Shown: positions 1 through 7,700, numbered from the stretch's first letter. The stretch: DNA of 21,595 nucleotides from a virus (IMGVR_UViG_3300031658_000162:1-21595); one strand, 5' to 3'. Notes: generated by a model not told the origin, from the sequence alone. A program made the numbers and translations.

Positions 1-1536
1 AAAACCATTTATATCATCACCGATCACGCCATAAGGAGATGAAAGCAACGCGACAGGATAACCCTCGGCAGAAAGGACTGAGGGTGTGACCGTCATTGCA
101 AAGGATTGGCAAAGCGGTATTCCCGCAGCACCTACACCGCCAATAAAGGTCTCAATTAAAAGTGTGCCAGAGTATCTGACAGAAGAGTTTGCGACATAGG
201 GTACAAAATGAGTAAATGTGACGTTAGTAGTGTTGTTAATAGTATCGCCAGTCACAACATTTTCGAAGTCAAATTGCCGAACAGGATTCCCATTAATAAG
301 CAGTCCATTAGCATCAACCCTGATACGCTCCTGGCTACCAGAACCAATCCATACGGTTTGACTTAAATCGCTCGTCCCTGCCCAAGTCCCGATAATAGTG
401 TTTGATGCTCCAGTAGTAATAAGACTTCCCGCATTTTTTCCAATACCAATATTATTGCCAGCTTGCACAGTCGCTAACGTTAATGCATATGACCCGATAG
501 CAACGCTACTTTGTCCGTTCACGTTGTTCTTTAATGCTTCATTGCCGATAGCAGTATTGTCGACACCAACTGTATTTTCTTGGCATGCTCTACGTCCAAC
601 TGCGGTATTGCGTAAGCCTGAAGTATTTTCAAGCAGTGCTTCCTTACCTCCAGCAAAGTTAGTATCGATACTACTGCCACCAAACGAATGTAATGAACCA
701 TCAACCGTTAAGGCGGCAATGTTGTTCGTGCGGATACCTGCGTTCGTAACTCGTAGTCTCTCCGAGCTCTCGCCACTATATATGACTAATGTATTATCCA
801 TCGTTCCCGCAGTTTCAAACGGTGTAGGTTGCGCTCCCGACCCGATAATAGTGTTATTACCACCATCCAATAACCAAGTAGCAGCTTGCCTTCCAATAAC
901 AATATTATAACGAATCTGGTCTGAGGTAGTCATGTTTATCACACCTTTTAACGCCTCCGCCCCTATGACAGTATTATGCAGCCCACTTTCGATAAACTTA
1001 CACGCTACCGAGCCAACTACGGTGTTAGATAATCCATCAACCTCTCCCTGCAATGCTTGGTAACCTACTGCTGTGGAGTTGTCGCCTGACGTCTTGTTCG
1101 TCAAACTTGCTTGCCCAACTGTGGTGCAATTGTTAGCAGTATTACCTGGGTCGATAAACGAGTTTTTCCCAAAAATAGTGTTTGTCGCGAAACCTTCATT
1201 CCGGTGGCCACCGTTGTTATAGATTTCCCCACCAGGGGTTTCATCATTGCCAGTGAAGATACTACCAGCCGCTGAAATCGAACCGACAGTAACTTTCAAT
1301 CCAAGCGGAGTTTTGAGAACGAGCTGATCCAGTGGTTCCGTCACTGACTCTAAACGTATAGCATCAGTAGGTTGCCAATTGAGAAGACTAGTGTTCCATG
1401 CAGCCATATATCCAGATGAAGTACTGGGCTGGTCAGGATCGCTTATCACCGCATTTAAATTAGTAAAGTTATTATCTAACTCTGCGGCAGTGAGCGGGAC
1501 GGTTTTAGTTAGTCTTAGAGTTAAATTGGCTGACAT
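1..1536 (-). CDS. Phage tail fibre / adhesin with YadA-head-like repeats (partial, runs off left edge)
   Basis: The minus strand is open for all 512 codons from an ATG at 1536 to the window edge, so the C-terminus is missing. An AGGA Shine-Dalgarno lies 8 nt upstream. The N-terminus (LTAAELDNNFTNLN) is of the kind seen on phage fibre proteins. The body carries about a dozen copies of an N-T-(A/V/I)-(V/I)-G-x-x-A-L unit (for example NTAVGRRA, NTAIGNEAL, SVAIGSYAL, NTIIGTWAG). This is the left-handed beta-roll repeat of YadA/Hia adhesin heads, also found in phage fibres. Two E-R-(L/I)-R-V-x-x-x-G segments, also typical of fibres, interrupt the repeats. The likely role is host-surface contact as a trimeric fibre. 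Such proteins often end in an S74 intramolecular chaperone, which would lie outside the window. A TATAAATA late-promoter motif sits about 40 nt upstream. Confidence 0.85.
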   Translation of the reverse strand, partial: MSANLTLRLTKTVPLTAAELDNNFTNLNAVISDPDQPSTSSGYMAAWNTSLLNWQPTDAIRLESVTEPLDQLVLKTPLGLKVTVGSISAAGSIFTGNDETPGGEIYNNGGHRNEGFATNTIFGKNSFIDPGNTANNCTTVGQASLTNKTSGDNSTAVGYQALQGEVDGLSNTVVGSVACKFIESGLHNTVIGAEALKGVINMTTSDQIRYNIVIGRQAATWLLDGGNNTIIGSGAQPTPFETAGTMDNTLVIYSGESSERLRVTNAGIRTNNIAALTVDGSLHSFGGSSIDTNFAGGKEALLENTSGLRNTAVGRRACQENTVGVDNTAIGNEALKNNVNGQSSVAIGSYALTLATVQAGNNIGIGKNAGSLITTGASNTIIGTWAGTSDLSQTVWIGSGSQERIRVDANGLLINGNPVRQFDFENVVTGDTINNTTNVTFTHFVPYVANSSVRYSGTLLIETFIGGVGAAGIPLCQSFAMTVTPSVLSAEGYPVALLSSPYGVIGDDINGF

Positions 1537-1574
1537 GCTTTTTTCCTATGTATTTGTTTCTTTATTTATGCTTT

Positions 1575-1582
1575 TATTTATA
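1575..1582 (-). promoter_or_regulatory. T4-type late promoter (TATAAATA)
   Basis: On the minus strand this reads TATAAATA, the exact T4 late-promoter core recognised by gp55-containing RNA polymerase. It lies in the 72-nt intergenic gap about 39 nt upstream of the fibre start codon, where a late promoter is expected. A weaker CATAAATA copy follows. Confidence 0.6.
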
Positions 1583-1608
1583 TCAACAATCTGCAAGTGT
1601 AATAAGCA

Positions 1609-2508
1609 TTATCGTATATTATGATTACTTTTCTTTTTGATATCGATAAATTTTTTGGTGCCTGTCTTTTTTTCTTCGATGACGGGTTCGGTTTTCTCAA
1701 CGGCATTTAACCATTTCTTGACAGTACGGTTCTCATCAAGTTCAACCACAAGATAGTTTGTTCCAAAATGGGTAATGATGCCCATTTCGTCAGACTCTTT
1801 TATGATTACGGTGTCGCCAATTTCAAACAGTTTGCCTTGCACAAATTGCTCTCGTTCTTTGGATACAGATTCAAGTTCTATGTGTCGTTTAAATACTGTA
1901 TTTTCTTTTAGTCCCAATCCACTACGCACATCAATGAACAACTTCTTCGCATCTTTGTTTGCCATTGTGGTAGGTAGACCCTGATTAAATGAAGAAAAAT
2001 CATTCTCGCTTGCAAACTTACGCATCTTAGAAGCAGACATACCACTCACACCTTCTGCGTCAGGGTCTCGTTCACCAGCACTAACAACAGAGATAGACTT
2101 AAAATTATAGAAACCGTGTGCGCCTTTCACGCCATTGTATTTGTTAAGTAGAGTTTCAAACTCAAGAACTCGGTCGCTACCCGCAACGAATACTACGCTA
2201 CGGTAACCCTTATCATAAAGATATGCCGATGCATCAAATGCAGTACGGACCTTTTTATTAATCAAAACCCTTCGGGCATGACGAGGAAACATTTTTCGAA
2301 CATGCCTCACCTTCGAAGTGTAGTCTAAAGGATTTTTCTTACTATCCTGAGTTTGTGATAGAAATGCAAAGTAATTATTCTTACCTGCTTTCTGCGACAG
2401 AGCATCCAGAAGTTTACCATGACCAATCGTAGGAGGATTAAGTCTGCCAAACGCATAGTAGGCAACCTTATCTTCTTCAATTAAATAATCACTAAATGAG
2501 GATATCAT
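1609..2508 (-). CDS. Nucleotidyltransferase (cytidylyltransferase-like, HIGH fold) with C-terminal KOW/SH3-like domain
   Basis: The product has 299 residues. Residues 15-200 form a HIGH-superfamily nucleotidyltransferase: GRLNPPTIGH at 21-30 is the (H/T)xGH nucleotide-binding motif, and SGMSASKMRK at 155-164 matches the ISSTxxR-type signature. From memory, T4-like marine phages carry close relatives with the same NPPT-GH and SGMSASKMR blocks. Residues about 225-270 (LFEIGDTVIIKES, then NYLVVELDE) look like a small KOW/SH3 barrel. The substrate is unknown; NMN or phosphocholine/CTP-type chemistry is typical of the fold. The N-terminus MISSFSDYLIEE resembles a T4 capsid-targeting peptide ending in L-x-E. 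It is last in a six-gene late operon, and its ATG directly follows the upstream TAA. Confidence 0.8.
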   Translation of the reverse strand: MISSFSDYLIEEDKVAYYAFGRLNPPTIGHGKLLDALSQKAGKNNYFAFLSQTQDSKKNPLDYTSKVRHVRKMFPRHARRVLINKKVRTAFDASAYLYDKGYRSVVFVAGSDRVLEFETLLNKYNGVKGAHGFYNFKSISVVSAGERDPDAEGVSGMSASKMRKFASENDFSSFNQGLPTTMANKDAKKLFIDVRSGLGLKENTVFKRHIELESVSKEREQFVQGKLFEIGDTVIIKESDEMGIITHFGTNYLVVELDENRTVKKWLNAVEKTEPVIEEKKTGTKKFIDIKKKSNHNIR

Positions 2509-2808
2509 TTATGATTCTTCCCCTATGTTAGAACCAAAGAGACCTGAGTTTGCTCGGTTGGTTCGAATGTTTTTTGCCTTTCGCATTCCTTTAGCGCGGT
2601 CTTTCTTACTATCTTTCTTTGCGGCATCGGAATAGCGATTCAAAAGTTTGTTAGACATTTCATCAGTCTGCTCGACATCTTCTCCGACAGTTCCACGGTG
2701 ACGCTTCTGCGCTTGGTAGTTTGTATGCTGACCCATTCCAGGAACATAGTCAACGACTGTAAAGTCCTTGAAGGAAAGTCTTCGTGGTTCATCGTCTGTA
2801 TTTTTCAT
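2509..2808 (-). CDS. Small basic phage protein, unknown function
   Basis: The product has 99 residues and I do not recognise it. It is hydrophilic, with acidic and aromatic residues near the N-terminus (SFKDFTVVDYVPGMG) and a strongly basic, Lys/Arg-rich C-terminal half (residues 60-90). It overlaps the upstream gene by 4 nt (ATGA) and abuts the downstream nucleotidyltransferase, so it is cotranscribed with the putative head-protein operon. Unlike its neighbours it does not begin with MK(S/R)F, although SFKDF at residues 12-16 is reminiscent. A nucleic-acid-binding or structural role is possible but unsupported. Confidence 0.7.
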   Translation of the reverse strand: MKNTDDEPRRLSFKDFTVVDYVPGMGQHTNYQAQKRHRGTVGEDVEQTDEMSNKLLNRYSDAAKKDSKKDRAKGMRKAKNIRTNRANSGLFGSNIGEES

Positions 2809-3005
2809 GATGGATATTTCCCATTACCGATTTCTAGTTTATTTTTTGGCATATGCTTCTGTGTGCGTTTAACGTATGCTTTTGCTTCTTCTTCTGATTC
2901 AAACCTACCCATCTTACTGTTCGACTTAAACGAACTCGGTGAGTGAACATACCACGGATGAGACTTTATGGTCTTCGCTTCATTGAATTGTGCGAATCTT
3001 TTCAT
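2805..3005 (-). CDS. Small protein with capsid-targeting-like N-terminus
   Basis: The product has 66 residues. The first ten, MKRFAQFNEA, match the layout of T4 internal-protein targeting peptides (MKTYQEFIxE followed by A): M-K-x-aromatic, two residues, an aromatic, one residue, then Glu-Ala. The mature part would be a 57-residue basic protein with FESEEEAKAYVKRTQ as a predicted helix. It overlaps both neighbours by 4 nt (ATGA), indicating translational coupling. No enzymatic motif is visible. A packaged internal head protein is my inference. Confidence 0.75.
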   Translation of the reverse strand: MKRFAQFNEAKTIKSHPWYVHSPSSFKSNSKMGRFESEEEAKAYVKRTQKHMPKNKLEIGNGKYPS

Positions 3006-3493
3006 TTCCTGTCCAAATAGAATACGCTTCCAGTGGTAGTTGACTTGACCAATATCTTAAATTTGCTTCCAAAGAATTTATTCGCCATACGGAGATAGAG
3101 TTTCTCTCTGGTCGCCATTACCATCCTTGGTGCGCCACTGGGTTTCTCTGCTGCAAACGAAATGTATTTCGGGTCTTCTTTCTTCACAAAGTCTTGAGCA
3201 ATCTTCATGACAGTGGAAAATATTTTGAGAGCGTCACCCTCGCCAGTGACATCATATGATGCCTTTGACCCATTACCCCTTCGACTGAAACCAATATTCC
3301 ATATATAATAATCATCATCGTCTGCGTTTTCACTACCGACTATATCGACTTGGATGCGAGTTGTATTTATTTTCCCTTCGGCATTTTCGGTTTTTGAATC
3401 GAACCCGTATGAGTATTCATCATTAGAAACTTTCTTTCCATTGAACTTATAAGAAGAATCGAATGCTTCATTAAATTGTGTAAAAGATTTCAT
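3002..3493 (-). CDS. Conserved T4-like marine-phage protein with capsid-targeting-like N-terminus
   Basis: The product has 163 residues. It starts MKSFTQFNEA, nearly identical to the start of the next gene product (MKRFAQFNEA) although the remaining sequences are unrelated. That pattern fits a shared sorting peptide rather than shared ancestry. The central block (DVTGEGDALKIFSTVMKIAQDFV, then YISFAAEKPSGAPR and a KLYLRMANKF helix) is, from memory, a recurrent phage family of unknown function. It has some resemblance to acetyltransferase-like alpha/beta folds, but I see no catalytic motif. It overlaps both neighbours by 4 nt. Confidence 0.78.
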   Translation of the reverse strand: MKSFTQFNEAFDSSYKFNGKKVSNDEYSYGFDSKTENAEGKINTTRIQVDIVGSENADDDDYYIWNIGFSRRGNGSKASYDVTGEGDALKIFSTVMKIAQDFVKKEDPKYISFAAEKPSGAPRMVMATREKLYLRMANKFFGSKFKILVKSTTTGSVFYLDRK

Positions 3494-4065
3494 CGTACAG
3501 TACCATATGAGAATGATATTGGCATTTCTTTGATTCCGACTTCCTTTGCGATACCCAGTCTATGGTTGCCCTCTCCGAGTAGCACCTCAACGTCACCGTT
3601 CTTTCTCCGGTCAATGCTGACATGACCATACTCTTTGATACCGTTCTTCTTTATGTCTGCTTTGAGTTTCTTCATTTCAGACTCGGTGTTCTTACCAGTG
3701 AATCCACCGACCATCTTGCGGTCATATTCTCTTACCTTCCACAACTCGCTTATGCTAATCATGGGTTGGAAGTTATCGGCAACCTTCACGTTACCGTTCG
3801 CGAATATCTTGATGATGTTATCAAGGGTCACCTTGCCGCCACATTCTTTCTTTAGTTCGCTCTGTGAACGAACATATGTAGAGAAACCTTCTTGCTTTTG
3901 ACCACTGTACTTCCGTGGTTTATATCGTTTTTGTGTGGAATGCTTTGCGAGTACAGCATCCGACTTCTTCATCACCTTATCTATCTCTGCCTTAGAGACA
4001 GGTTCAAAGTCTGCGAGCATATCGTCAAGGAATCCTTCCTCAATGTATCGAGCGAATCGTTTCAC
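3490..4065 (-). CDS. ParB/sulfiredoxin-like domain protein with capsid-targeting-like N-terminus
   Basis: The product has 191 residues. Residues about 130-187 form a ParB/sulfiredoxin-type core: a helix (MKKLKADIKKNGI), a beta strand, then LLGEGNHRLGIAKEVG (163-177). GEGNHRL is the GxGxHR nucleotide-binding loop of the family. Proteins of this fold bind or hydrolyse NTPs, or bind DNA; the activity here is unknown. The first 120 residues are lysine-rich and unrecognised. The start MKRFARYIEEGF resembles a T4-type head-targeting peptide, with possible processing after a Glu at position 9 or 10. There is a 4-nt overlap downstream and a 3-nt gap to the upstream gene. Confidence 0.72.
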   Translation of the reverse strand: MKRFARYIEEGFLDDMLADFEPVSKAEIDKVMKKSDAVLAKHSTQKRYKPRKYSGQKQEGFSTYVRSQSELKKECGGKVTLDNIIKIFANGNVKVADNFQPMISISELWKVREYDRKMVGGFTGKNTESEMKKLKADIKKNGIKEYGHVSIDRRKNGDVEVLLGEGNHRLGIAKEVGIKEMPISFSYGTVR

Positions 4066-4068
4066 TGT

Positions 4069-5304
4069 TTAACCACGCCCCTTAGAGTCCCAACCCTTTA
4101 AGATATCGGGAGAGAAGTTGTTGTAACTGAATTCCATTCGGTCAACAAGTTTAACAGCATCTCCACCAAGTTTATCAATGGCAACGAAACCCTCTTGACC
4201 AGTAACCTTATACCCCTTACTTGTCTTGACAAATGTGTCAATACTTGCAAGGTCATTGAGTTTATTTATAAGGATTAGTTTTGCCGTTACCAACTGCTTT
4301 TGCAACTCAAACATGTTAATAAGACTTGCACTGTTTTCCTTTGAGAAGAATGACAATATCTCTGCGAGTTTCTTCTGCTGGACTTTCTTACCAGCATCAC
4401 TTGAACGCTTGTCCTCTTCCTTCTTGTATTTTGCTTTCAACCAGTTCTGTAATGCGATGGTATGTCTGCGCGAGTCTTTGATCATTTCGCCCTTACGAAC
4501 AAAGGTATTGTTGAACTGCTCTATCAGTTGGGCAAGTTGTGGGTTTGCTTCTAGTTGACGCAGAGTGCTTCCCGCTACTTTAGAAAACAACTTACCCGCA
4601 TTAGATAAGGCAGCATCAACCGCCTTAGTTTCCTTTTCCGTTAGCGTAGCAACCGAGACATCACGCAGCATGGCATCCTGAGACCATACCTTACTTGTGG
4701 TTTTCAGTATGTTTACGTTAACACCATAGGATGCTTTCAGTGTTTCAAATGAAGAACCTGTGTATGTTGTGTGCCAAACGATTCCTATGGTCGCCTTCTT
4801 AACTTCCTTTGCACCTATGGACTTGGCAGGGAACGCATACACAATAGTGTTGGGGTGAAATGTTGTATACTTTTCTCCACCGATACCTTTATTCTGCACA
4901 TCACCAGGACCGAACAAGAAGTCGCCCTGTATGACACCTTTGATTCCAAGCAGTGGTAGTAACTCAAGTGCAGCATTCATTTTTGTGTTGAGGTCGCCAG
5001 ATGTATCGGCATCAACATCTGCTTTTGTTTTATAAACTTTGGGGTTCTTATTGAAGACACCTTTCTTGGCGACAAAGAACTCTCCATCGCTTGGGTCAGT
5101 GCCAGCAAAGATTGCTGGTGCGCCATCCCACTTTACAGAGATGTCTTGCTTGTGCTTACCCTGCAACATATCACGGAGTTCCCTCAAGGCATTGATTGCC
5201 TGTCGGGTTCCGTCCACACCACCATAGATAACCTGATCTTCCAAGTGTGTCATGTGGGTATTCTTCTGTTCAGACAGAATCTGTTGGTGTAGAAATGATT
5301 TCAT
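4069..5304 (-). CDS. DUF6267-type protein, covalent-nucleotidyltransferase/ligase-like
   Basis: The product has 411 residues. It matches from memory the DUF6267 family of T4-like cyanophages and other marine phages (THLEHLED-like start, VKWDGAPAIFAG, FFVAKKGVFNKNPK). Several motifs are laid out as in the DNA/RNA ligase superfamily: K58-W-D-G61 (KxDG, candidate nucleotidylated lysine), VIQGDFLF at 124-131 (motif III-like), NTIVYAFPA at 152-160, EGFVA at 371-375 (EGxV, motif IV) and AVKLVDR at 383-389 (motif V, K385). A roughly 190-residue helical insertion separates the two halves. Ligase or capping activity is therefore an inference. It is the first gene after a TATAAATA motif and starts MKSFLHQQILSEQ, a divergent version of the targeting peptide. 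Confidence 0.8.
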   Translation of the reverse strand: MKSFLHQQILSEQKNTHMTHLEDQVIYGGVDGTRQAINALRELRDMLQGKHKQDISVKWDGAPAIFAGTDPSDGEFFVAKKGVFNKNPKVYKTKADVDADTSGDLNTKMNAALELLPLLGIKGVIQGDFLFGPGDVQNKGIGGEKYTTFHPNTIVYAFPAKSIGAKEVKKATIGIVWHTTYTGSSFETLKASYGVNVNILKTTSKVWSQDAMLRDVSVATLTEKETKAVDAALSNAGKLFSKVAGSTLRQLEANPQLAQLIEQFNNTFVRKGEMIKDSRRHTIALQNWLKAKYKKEEDKRSSDAGKKVQQKKLAEILSFFSKENSASLINMFELQKQLVTAKLILINKLNDLASIDTFVKTSKGYKVTGQEGFVAIDKLGGDAVKLVDRMEFSYNNFSPDILKGWDSKGRG

Positions 5305-5335
5305 ATCGGGTTGGTCGCCTTCTTATTCGTAAGAC

Positions 5336-5343
5336 TATTTATA
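5336..5343 (-). promoter_or_regulatory. T4-type late promoter (TATAAATA) of the head-protein operon
   Basis: The minus strand reads TATAAATA in the 44-nt gap between two genes, 32 nt upstream of the ATG at 5304. It precedes six genes joined by 4-nt overlaps or gaps of at most 3 nt, so it probably drives the whole unit down to 1609. Confidence 0.6.
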
Positions 5344-5348
5344 ATTAA

Positions 5349-6362
5349 TTATTTCCACGGATCACCACTGAATTTAACAGATGATGCCATTGCTTGTGAT
5401 TCATACTTAACTCTCATTTTCATTATTCTATAAGAACCTGCCATTATTCCTATAGAATCATTACCAACTTTTGATATTATAATTTTTTCCTTATTCATAT
5501 ACCCCATCTTACTATTTTTCAATGGGTCTAATAATGAAGCAGTGTATGGAGATTTAGAACCATGTCCGGTAACTTTTATATAAGCAGGTCTGATAATATC
5601 ATCAGCGTCCAACCAATCACTAAGCACATATTGTTTTAAATCTTTTTGAGATAATTTTTTTAATTTTTTAAAAAAAGAATCTCTTGTTTTACCTAATATC
5701 ACATCCCTTGCTGTATTTGATGCTTCTATTAATTTTTTATTTTTTCTTATTTCGTTTTTTCTAGTGCTTTTTGATTTAGATAAATTATATGTTTCGGCAA
5801 AATTGTTTTCGTGTTTATCTATTTCGCTTTTTAAATTAATACTAAGTGAAGTTTCTATTGTACCAACGCCAGGATTTTTAAATCCTATATCACCTTTACC
5901 AGCAGTAGATTTTGCAGATATTCCTAAAAATAATTTGGTAGTATTAAATTGTACCAATGTATCTGTCGGATTCTTTCTCGAATCTACTTCATATCCTACA
6001 GCTTTAGATAATACACCAGGTCTTGCAGTCCACCAAACTTTGGATACCGATGAACCATATTTATTTTCTTTAGCCCATTTTAAAGATTCAACCGACATAA
6101 CTTTAGCTCTGTCGTCTTGTATTTTATAATCCTTTTCACCAATTTGCTTTCTTCGTTTTTCAAGTTGTTTTTTAACTTCTAATTGATCTTGATAACCAGT
6201 CCATTTACCACCAAGAAGATAATAACCAAGTAGTATTTCGTTTACATCCGCTTTTAATGTTTCTGCTGCCATCTCTTTACCTATTTGTCCTACTGGATTA
6301 TACAATACTTTAAGTTTATTTATACTCCCTATTCCATAATATAAACTGGGTATAGATTTCAT
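5349..6362 (-). CDS. AT-rich gene of unknown function, possible PD-(D/E)xK-like nuclease
   Basis: The product has 337 residues, is Lys-rich, and I do not recognise it. Composition is unlike its neighbours: the 60-base lines starting at 5641 and 5701 are 17% and 23% G+C, against 42% for the line at 4741. A block NPTDTLVQF (about residue 130) followed by FLGISAKST and GDIGFKNPG could be a D-Xn-(S)xK variant of a restriction-endonuclease-like active site; this is weak. The start is uncertain. The ATG at 6362 has AGAGG with no spacing and overlaps the upstream gene by 47 nt. The ATG at 6272 has AGG 7 nt upstream and lies downstream of a TATAAATA at 6317-6324. Recent acquisition is likely from composition. 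Confidence 0.7.
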   Translation of the reverse strand: MKSIPSLYYGIGSINKLKVLYNPVGQIGKEMAAETLKADVNEILLGYYLLGGKWTGYQDQLEVKKQLEKRRKQIGEKDYKIQDDRAKVMSVESLKWAKENKYGSSVSKVWWTARPGVLSKAVGYEVDSRKNPTDTLVQFNTTKLFLGISAKSTAGKGDIGFKNPGVGTIETSLSINLKSEIDKHENNFAETYNLSKSKSTRKNEIRKNKKLIEASNTARDVILGKTRDSFFKKLKKLSQKDLKQYVLSDWLDADDIIRPAYIKVTGHGSKSPYTASLLDPLKNSKMGYMNKEKIIISKVGNDSIGIMAGSYRIMKMRVKYESQAMASSVKFSGDPWK

Positions 6363-6756
6363 CCTCTAGTCGGGTTGCCTCAAGTTCCCAAGGCATCTTG
6401 CTTTCATCCTTTGGTTCATAAACAATATCAACACCATGCCACTTTTCGCAATGCTTTGGTGCGTTGGGCGCAACCAGTTCACGCTTGAGATACTGCCTTG
6501 CGTGAACCAGTTCGTGACCAAGAGTTTTTAGTTTATCTTCACGACTGATTGACTCACCACAAGTCACAGTCGCAATATCAATCTCTGCTCCGTAGTTATC
6601 TCCCCAACAGAGACCGTAAGAGTCATAATCGATGGTTCCGTATTTTAATTTAACACATACCTCACCACGCAGTTTATCAAGACCGATGTAGTTTGATGCA
6701 AAGTCAGCATATACTCTCATGTATGCTGGCATATTTTTAGACAGGTAAAGGTTCAT
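6316..6756 (-). CDS. Putative zinc metallopeptidase (HExxH)
   Basis: The product has 146 residues. LGHELVHARQYL contains HELVH at 81-85, the zinc-binding HExxH motif. About 40 residues later, PWELEATRLED (122-132) offers a downstream Glu as third ligand, as in gluzincin-type small peptidases. No signal peptide is seen, so it probably acts in the cytoplasm or in the virion. The target is unknown; phage metallopeptidases can process structural proteins or degrade host factors. It overlaps the upstream nuclease gene by 20 nt. The start lacks a clear Shine-Dalgarno, and in-frame ATGs at codons 9 and 13 are possible alternatives. Its final residues are encoded in the segment that also contains the TATAAATA motif. 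Confidence 0.7.
   Translation of the reverse strand: MNLYLSKNMPAYMRVYADFASNYIGLDKLRGEVCVKLKYGTIDYDSYGLCWGDNYGAEIDIATVTCGESISREDKLKTLGHELVHARQYLKRELVAPNAPKHCEKWHGVDIVYEPKDESKMPWELEATRLEDEIYTQFILWNREYK
6317..6324 (-). promoter_or_regulatory. Possible late promoter (TATAAATA) for the AT-rich gene
   Basis: The minus strand reads TATAAATA, overlapping the stop codon of the protease gene and lying 45-52 nt upstream of the alternative ATG at 6272. The same octamer also occurs inside clear coding sequence elsewhere, where it encodes Ile-Asn or Ile-Lys, so chance is a real alternative. Confidence 0.35.
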
Positions 6757-7366
6757 GAGTCTGTGTCATCCTGTAGTACTGTTGAAGGTCACAAAGAAAC
6801 ATTTGCTTCAGTCCGTCATTTAAGTCATAAGTGGTGACTCTAGTGCTGAGACCTTCTTCAGTCTTACCACCTATATTTAATACGGCAATCTGTTCTATCT
6901 CAGTTCCGTACATCTCATCGTGTGCGATAGCGTATGCCGCGCATTGCTTGACATAGTTTTTCATTTGAGATGGCGATTTGATTTGGTTGGTTTTCTTGTA
7001 ATCCCAAACTGTGGTCTTACCGCGAAATACTCCAACTCCGTCAAACTGACCACGAAACTTATTTTCCTTAGAGATAACACCTTTCTCTTTCGCCCAGACT
7101 TCATCAATATCAATCCCGATTTCCCTGTTAAAGATATCAAGAATCGCCTGTTGATATTCGTCCTTCGCAGAATTATCCTCAAGGGTTTTGTGTGCCTTGC
7201 GACCTTCGCGAACTGCTTTGCCCAAAGGAGAATACTTGTCCTTCATCATACGTTGCATGATTGCATTTTCTTTAGCATTGAGAGTCCTCCACACTTTACT
7301 AGGTGAGGGATATCCCATGCAGTTAAACATCTTACTCAACTTTGGAAGTGGTAGGTATTCATACAT
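6737..7366 (-). CDS. PD-(D/E)xK exonuclease, RecB/Cas4-like (copy 1)
   Basis: The product has 209 residues. The active-site order of RecB-family nucleases is visible: REGRKAH (53-59, the G-x-x-x-H helix), E94, FRGQFDGVG (D109), VWDYKK (D122, K124) and QCAAYA (Q141, Y145). Such phage proteins are usually called exonucleases and act on DNA ends in recombination, packaging-linked processing or host DNA degradation. The start ATG overlaps the upstream stop (TAATG at 7366-7368), implying translational coupling with the 93-residue gene and expression from the early promoter near 7713. A second, diverged enzyme with the same signature lies at 8603-9280. Confidence 0.82.
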   Translation of the reverse strand: MYEYLPLPKLSKMFNCMGYPSPSKVWRTLNAKENAIMQRMMKDKYSPLGKAVREGRKAHKTLEDNSAKDEYQQAILDIFNREIGIDIDEVWAKEKGVISKENKFRGQFDGVGVFRGKTTVWDYKKTNQIKSPSQMKNYVKQCAAYAIAHDEMYGTEIEQIAVLNIGGKTEEGLSTRVTTYDLNDGLKQMFLCDLQQYYRMTQTHEPLPV

Positions 7367-7647
7367 TATATATTCTCCAGTTCTTTCGCTGGGTCAACGA
7401 ATACAACATCTTCCGATGTGTCTTCAATATCAACCTTAGAATTTTCACCAACAAACTTTTTCAGTGCTACGACTCCACCAAGAACTTCGATGGGCAGACT
7501 ATACTGCTCTTCGATTTTTTCTCGTTTAGAATTTGATAAACTGACATAGTCTTCTGGGTGAAGAAGAATGCGAGTAAGATTTGATCCTGTTGAAATCCAC
7601 CGCTCAATACGTTCTGAGAGTGGTCGTGTGAATTCGGCAATTGCCAT
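7366..7647 (-). CDS. Hypothetical protein (93 aa) at head of an early operon
   Basis: I do not recognise this protein. The N-terminal 60 residues look helical and mildly basic (LSERIERWISTGSNLTRILLHPEDY, KREKIEEQY); the C-terminal third is acidic (VDIEDTSEDVVFVDPAKELE). A GGAG Shine-Dalgarno lies 7 nt upstream of the ATG at 7647. It is the first gene after early promoter module A and is translationally coupled to the exonuclease at 6737-7366, which suggests a role with that enzyme. Confidence 0.7.
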   Translation of the reverse strand: MAIAEFTRPLSERIERWISTGSNLTRILLHPEDYVSLSNSKREKIEEQYSLPIEVLGGVVALKKFVGENSKVDIEDTSEDVVFVDPAKELENI

Positions 7648-7700
7648 AGGTAATCTCCATTGAATAATCGGAAGCCACGTTATTGCGGCCTATTCCTCCA

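Noticed and set aside
398-1624. Plus-strand open frames opposite the fibre gene
   Set aside because: They are antisense to a 512-codon open frame with clear fibre repeats and have no ribosome site or family resemblance.
2555-2580. tRNA-like GGTTCGAAT sequence
   Set aside because: It lies within a coding gene and no cloverleaf stems surround it.
4263-4270. TATAAATA inside the DUF6267-type gene (also at 8794-8801, 15378-15385 and 21206-21213)
   Set aside because: These copies lie deep in coding sequence where they encode Ile-Asn or Ile-Lys and do not precede a gene start at a sensible distance.
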